Shown here: piece after piece, positions 61,801 through 64,000 of the stretch
Position numbering within the stretch: the stretch's first letter is position 1
Layout: each line of letters opens with the position of its first letter
NCBI GenBank assembly: GCA_963772265.1
Contig: CAVYWS010000005.1
Span: 372,001-436,000, forward strand
Length of the DNA: 64,000 nt
DNA from: Mayfieldus sp963772265
GTDB lineage: Bacteria > Actinomycetota > Thermoleophilia > Solirubrobacterales > 70-9
Direction of reading: 5' to 3'
Notes under the pieces: generated by a model
The model's database searches: none
Told to the model about the DNA's origin: nothing
Seen by the model: only the letters and a program-made list of their open reading frames with translations
Translations under genes and position numbers: made by a program

Positions 61801-62155
61801 CGCCCGCAGCCGCCTCTACCTCACCTACGCCCGCGAGCGGCGCATCTTCGGCGGCCGCCGCGAGCCGGCGATCGCGTCCCGCTTCCTCGACGAGCTGCCC
61901 GCGGAGCTGCTCGAGCAGGAGCGAAGCGCGCCTCGGGCCGGCAGTCCCTGGGCCCCGGTCGGAGGCACCGCCTCGCAGGCGATCGAGCCGCGGCCGGCGC
62001 TGGAGCTGGCGACCGGCGACGACATCGTCCACGCCAGCTTCGGCGAGGGCGTGGTCACCGCGATCGAGCCCGGCGGCGTGATCGTGGTGCGCTTCGCCGG
62101 CGACCCCCAGGAGCGAAAGCTGATGGCCGACTACGCCCCGATCAGGAAGAAGTGA
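58808..62155 (+). CDS. pcrA: PcrA/UvrD-like ATP-dependent DNA helicase with intein
   Basis: This is a superfamily 1 helicase. Motif I is VLAGAGSGKTRVLVHRI, Ia ITFTNKAAEEM, II LVDEYQDTN, III VVGDDAQ/SIYSFRHAD (split by an intein), IV LEQNYRSTQTI, V LMTIHNAKGLEYE and VI LCYVGMTRARS. The C-terminal strand has DIVHASFGEGVVTAIEPGGVIVVRF, the usual PcrA tail. The start GTG 58808 needs a short shift near 58830 to reach the frame. Total with intein 3,348 bp; without it about 750 residues. It overlaps folD by 4 nt (GTGA). Confidence 0.93.
59647..60730 (+). mobile_element. Intein inserted in helicase motif III
   Basis: The helicase motif VVGDDAQ is interrupted at Cys 59647 by CLVEGTLVTMGDGPSG (splicing block A) and resumes after INVEGTHNFIAGGSVTHN with Ser 60731 as the +1 residue; Cys1, His-Asn and Ser+1 are the standard protein-splicing residues. 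About 361 codons; 1,084 bp is not a multiple of three, and internal frames shift at least twice. The middle reads GIAITTEAGRRLVSTPEHMHFAGYRLGTTPQMHITYLMWKRGVGF, without a recognisable LAGLIDADG motif, so the endonuclease is unusual, degenerate or absent. Confidence 0.9.
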
Positions 62156-63003
62156 GCGCGCGGATCATCGACGGCAAGGCGATCGCGGCCGAGGTGCGCG
62201 AGCGGGTGCGCTCCGAGGTGGCCGAGCTCGTCGCCGGCGGGGGCCACGCCCCCGGCCTGGCGACGGTGCTGGTCGGCGACGACCCGGGGTCGGAGATCTA
62301 CGTCGCCAACAAGCACAAGGCCTGCGAGGAGGCCGGGATGCGCTCGATCCACCACGGCCTCGCGGGCGACACCTCCGAGGACGAGCTGCTCGACCTGATC
62401 GGCCGCCTCAACGCAGACGACGAGGTCGACGGCATCCTGGTCCAGCTGCCGGTGCCCGACCAGATCGATCCCGACGCGGTGATCAAGGCGATCGACCCCG
62501 GCAAGGACGTCGACGGGCTGACCCCGACCAACGCCGGCCTGCTGGCCAGCGGCGCTCCCGGCCTGGTGCCCTGCACGCCGGCCGGGGTGATCGAGCTGCT
62601 GCGCCACGAGGAGGTCGAGCTGGAGGGGGCGGAGGCGGTCGTCGTCGGCCGCTCCAACCTGGTCGGGCGCCCGGTCGCGAGCCTGCTGCTGGGAGCCAAC
62701 GCGACGGTGACGATGTGCCACTCGCGCACCCGCGACCTGGCGGCGGTCTGCGCCCGCGCCGACGTGCTGGTCGCCGCGGTCGGGTCGCCGCGGCTGATCG
62801 GCGCCGACGCGGTCAGGCCCGGCGCGACCGTGATCGACGTCGGGATGAACCGCACCGAGGACGGGCTGGCAGGCGACGTCGACTTCGAGGCGGTGCGCGA
62901 GGTTGCCGCTGCGATCACCCCGGTGCCCGGCGGAGTCGGCCCGATGACGATCGCGATGCTGCTCGTCAACACCCTCGCCGCGGCTCGCTCCAGGCACGCC
63001 TAG
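62152..63003 (+). CDS. folD: Methylenetetrahydrofolate dehydrogenase/cyclohydrolase
   Basis: This is an intact protein of 283 residues from GTG 62152. RIIDGKAIAAEVRERVRSEV, LVGDDPGSEIYVANKHKACEEAGM (catalytic Lys), GILVQLPVPDQID, VVVGRSNLVGRPVASLLL and GVGPMTIAMLLVNTL are family hallmarks. It interconverts methylene-, methenyl- and formyl-tetrahydrofolate with NADP. It overlaps pcrA by 4 nt. Confidence 0.96.
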   Translation: MSARIIDGKAIAAEVRERVRSEVAELVAGGGHAPGLATVLVGDDPGSEIYVANKHKACEEAGMRSIHHGLAGDTSEDELLDLIGRLNADDEVDGILVQLPVPDQIDPDAVIKAIDPGKDVDGLTPTNAGLLASGAPGLVPCTPAGVIELLRHEEVELEGAEAVVVGRSNLVGRPVASLLLGANATVTMCHSRTRDLAAVCARADVLVAAVGSPRLIGADAVRPGATVIDVGMNRTEDGLAGDVDFEAVREVAAAITPVPGGVGPMTIAMLLVNTLAAARSRHA

Positions 63004-63121
63004 GCGGGAGCCCCTCAGGCGCGGTCCATGCGTGCCTAGGACGCCTGGCCAGAGCTCCTTTTTTGCGACCTATCGGGGCTGTACTGTCACGCCCGAACCC
63101 CTAGTCCAAGGAGGACGCTGC

Positions 63122-63754
63122 ATGGATCTCAACAGGCTTCGACAGGGAGAGCAGATCGCTGCGATTGCGGCAATCGTGCTCCTCCTCGACATGTTCATCT
63201 TCAAGTGGTTCGGGCTTAAGGCGTCTGGGCCGCTGGGCATCAGCGTCGAGGGCTCGAAGAATGCCTGGGGATCGTTCGACGTGATCGACATCATCCTGTT
63301 CATCACGGTCCTTGCGGCCCTCGGCATGGCGTACCTGCGGGCGAGCGACTCCGACCTCGACCTGCCTGTTGCCGCCAGCGTCGTGGTCACCGTCCTCGGG
63401 GCATTGGGGACGCTGCTGATCCTCTACCGGCTGATCAGTCCGCCCGACTTCGGGGCCCCGGATATCAACGGCCTCGATCACACGCGAAAGATCGGCGCCT
63501 TCATCGGCCTGATCGCCGCCGGGGCTCTGACCTACGGGGGCTATCTCGCGATGCAGGAACGAGGGGACGTCGTTCCAGGATGCCGCCGATCGCTTCGGCG
63601 GCGGTGGTCGGCGGCGGCGAACCTCCTCGCTCCTCCGCCTCCGGGTGGAGAGCCGGCGCCACCGCCACCGAGCGCCGGAGCCCCCTTCGGCGCCTCCGCC
63701 GCCTCCTCCGCCTCCGCCCTCCGGCGGCGCACCGCCGACCGCCTGACGGGCTAG
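63122..63754 (+). CDS. Four-helix membrane protein with Pro-rich tail
   Basis: The start ATG 63122 follows AAGGAGG. The helices are about IAAIAAIVLLLDMFIFKWFG, FDVIDIILFITVLAALGMAYL, ASVVVTVLGALGTLLILYRLI and AFIGLIAAGALTYGGYLAM. The C-terminal 60 residues are Pro/Gly-rich and probably frameshifted near 63560. FDVIDIILF recurs in the next partial gene (FDVTDLIL), so the two are paralogs. Function unknown. Confidence 0.65.
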   Translation: MDLNRLRQGEQIAAIAAIVLLLDMFIFKWFGLKASGPLGISVEGSKNAWGSFDVIDIILFITVLAALGMAYLRASDSDLDLPVAASVVVTVLGALGTLLILYRLISPPDFGAPDINGLDHTRKIGAFIGLIAAGALTYGGYLAMQERGDVVPGCRRSLRRRWSAAANLLAPPPPGGEPAPPPPSAGAPFGASAASSASALRRRTADRLTG

Positions 63755-63816
63755 GGAGTTCAGACCGCCCGGGGAGCGCCACGACGGCGCCCCCGGGTGG
63801 TTACCTTTCCGGGGCC

Positions 63817-64000
63817 GTGAGGCTCGATCGGCTCAGAGGAGGGGACGCGCTCGCCGGCTTCGGTGGGCTGCTGCTGGCGATCGCGATGTTCCTGCCCTGG
63901 TTCGGCAAGGTCTCGCCCTTCTGCGTCCCGCTGCCCGGCCATTCCTGCGGGCGCAACTTCGACGCCTGGAAGGCGTTCGACGTGACCGACCTGATCCTGC
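63817..64000 (+). CDS. Paralogous membrane protein, partial at window end
   Basis: The start GTG 63817 reads RLDRLRGGDALAGFGGLLLAIAMFLPWFG, then NFDAWKAFDVTDLIL, and the frame is open at the window end. The hydrophobic helix followed by an extended loop and FDVTDLIL mirrors the previous gene. Partial: 61 codons seen. Confidence 0.65.
   Translation, partial: MRLDRLRGGDALAGFGGLLLAIAMFLPWFGKVSPFCVPLPGHSCGRNFDAWKAFDVTDLIL

Overview
The window is high-GC DNA from an actinobacterium. It was read directly and no database was searched. The lineage looks most like the soil class Thermoleophilia (Solirubrobacterales-like). The pointers are very GC-rich third codon positions, frequent GTG/TTG starts, TAnnnT -10 boxes 6-7 nt before start codons (leaderless messages), a cyclic-di-AMP riboswitch in front of a resuscitation-factor-like cell-wall hydrolase, a class E-like sortase, and a Wzx/Wzy-type glycan operon. 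The class-level assignment is inference. Layout: 1-9.5 kb holds two divergent paralogous DUF4091-type exported proteins, two NodB polysaccharide deacetylases, three BioF2/FemAB-like acyltransferases and a methyltransferase. 9.5-16.8 kb holds a GNAT protein facing a tight operon of NAD-synthetase-like ATP pyrophosphatase, asparagine-synthase-type amidotransferase, acyl carrier protein and acyl-AMP ligase, then a fourth BioF2-like acyltransferase. 16.9-26.1 kb is a housekeeping block: rpmI-rplT, an rRNA methyltransferase, pheS-pheT and argC-argJ-argB-argD. 26.1-35.1 kb is a surface-glycan locus: a five-gene minus-strand operon (Wzz/Wzc-like, polymerase/ligase, flippase, two glycosyltransferases) and a divergent second polymerase/ligase with a TPR tail. 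35.1-39.2 kb is an envelope cluster: an LPFTG sortase substrate, a zinc-ribbon membrane protein, two coiled-coil proteins, a Thr-rich stalk protein and a sortase. 39.2-64 kb mixes core genes (argG, dnaE, nfo, gltX, cysK-cysE, a PcrA/UvrD helicase carrying an intein, folD) with regulators, a GDP-mannose-3,5-epimerase-like enzyme, an Rpf-like hydrolase and several exported proteins. How the parts fit: the 1-35 kb glycan genes can build, chain, flip, polymerise and trim a cell-surface polysaccharide. The NadE/AsnB/ACP/ligase operon and the four BioF2-like acyltransferases plausibly make and transfer an acyl or amino-acyl decoration onto it. That operon is my best candidate for an undescribed system. 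It recalls the ACP, AMP-ligase, amidotransferase and FemAB set found around exosortase loci, but no exosortase is visible here. Reading caveat: well over fifty single-base frameshifts interrupt genes that must work in a living cell (pheS, pheT, argJ, gltX, cysK). Most look like one duplicated base, and the same change, CTG to CTTG, recurs at least seven times. This points to an error-rich assembly rather than biology. I therefore joined frames by homology and reading sense and treated most interrupted genes as functional. Three short accessory genes are so heavily broken that real decay cannot be excluded. No tRNA, rRNA, CRISPR array or insertion sequence was seen.
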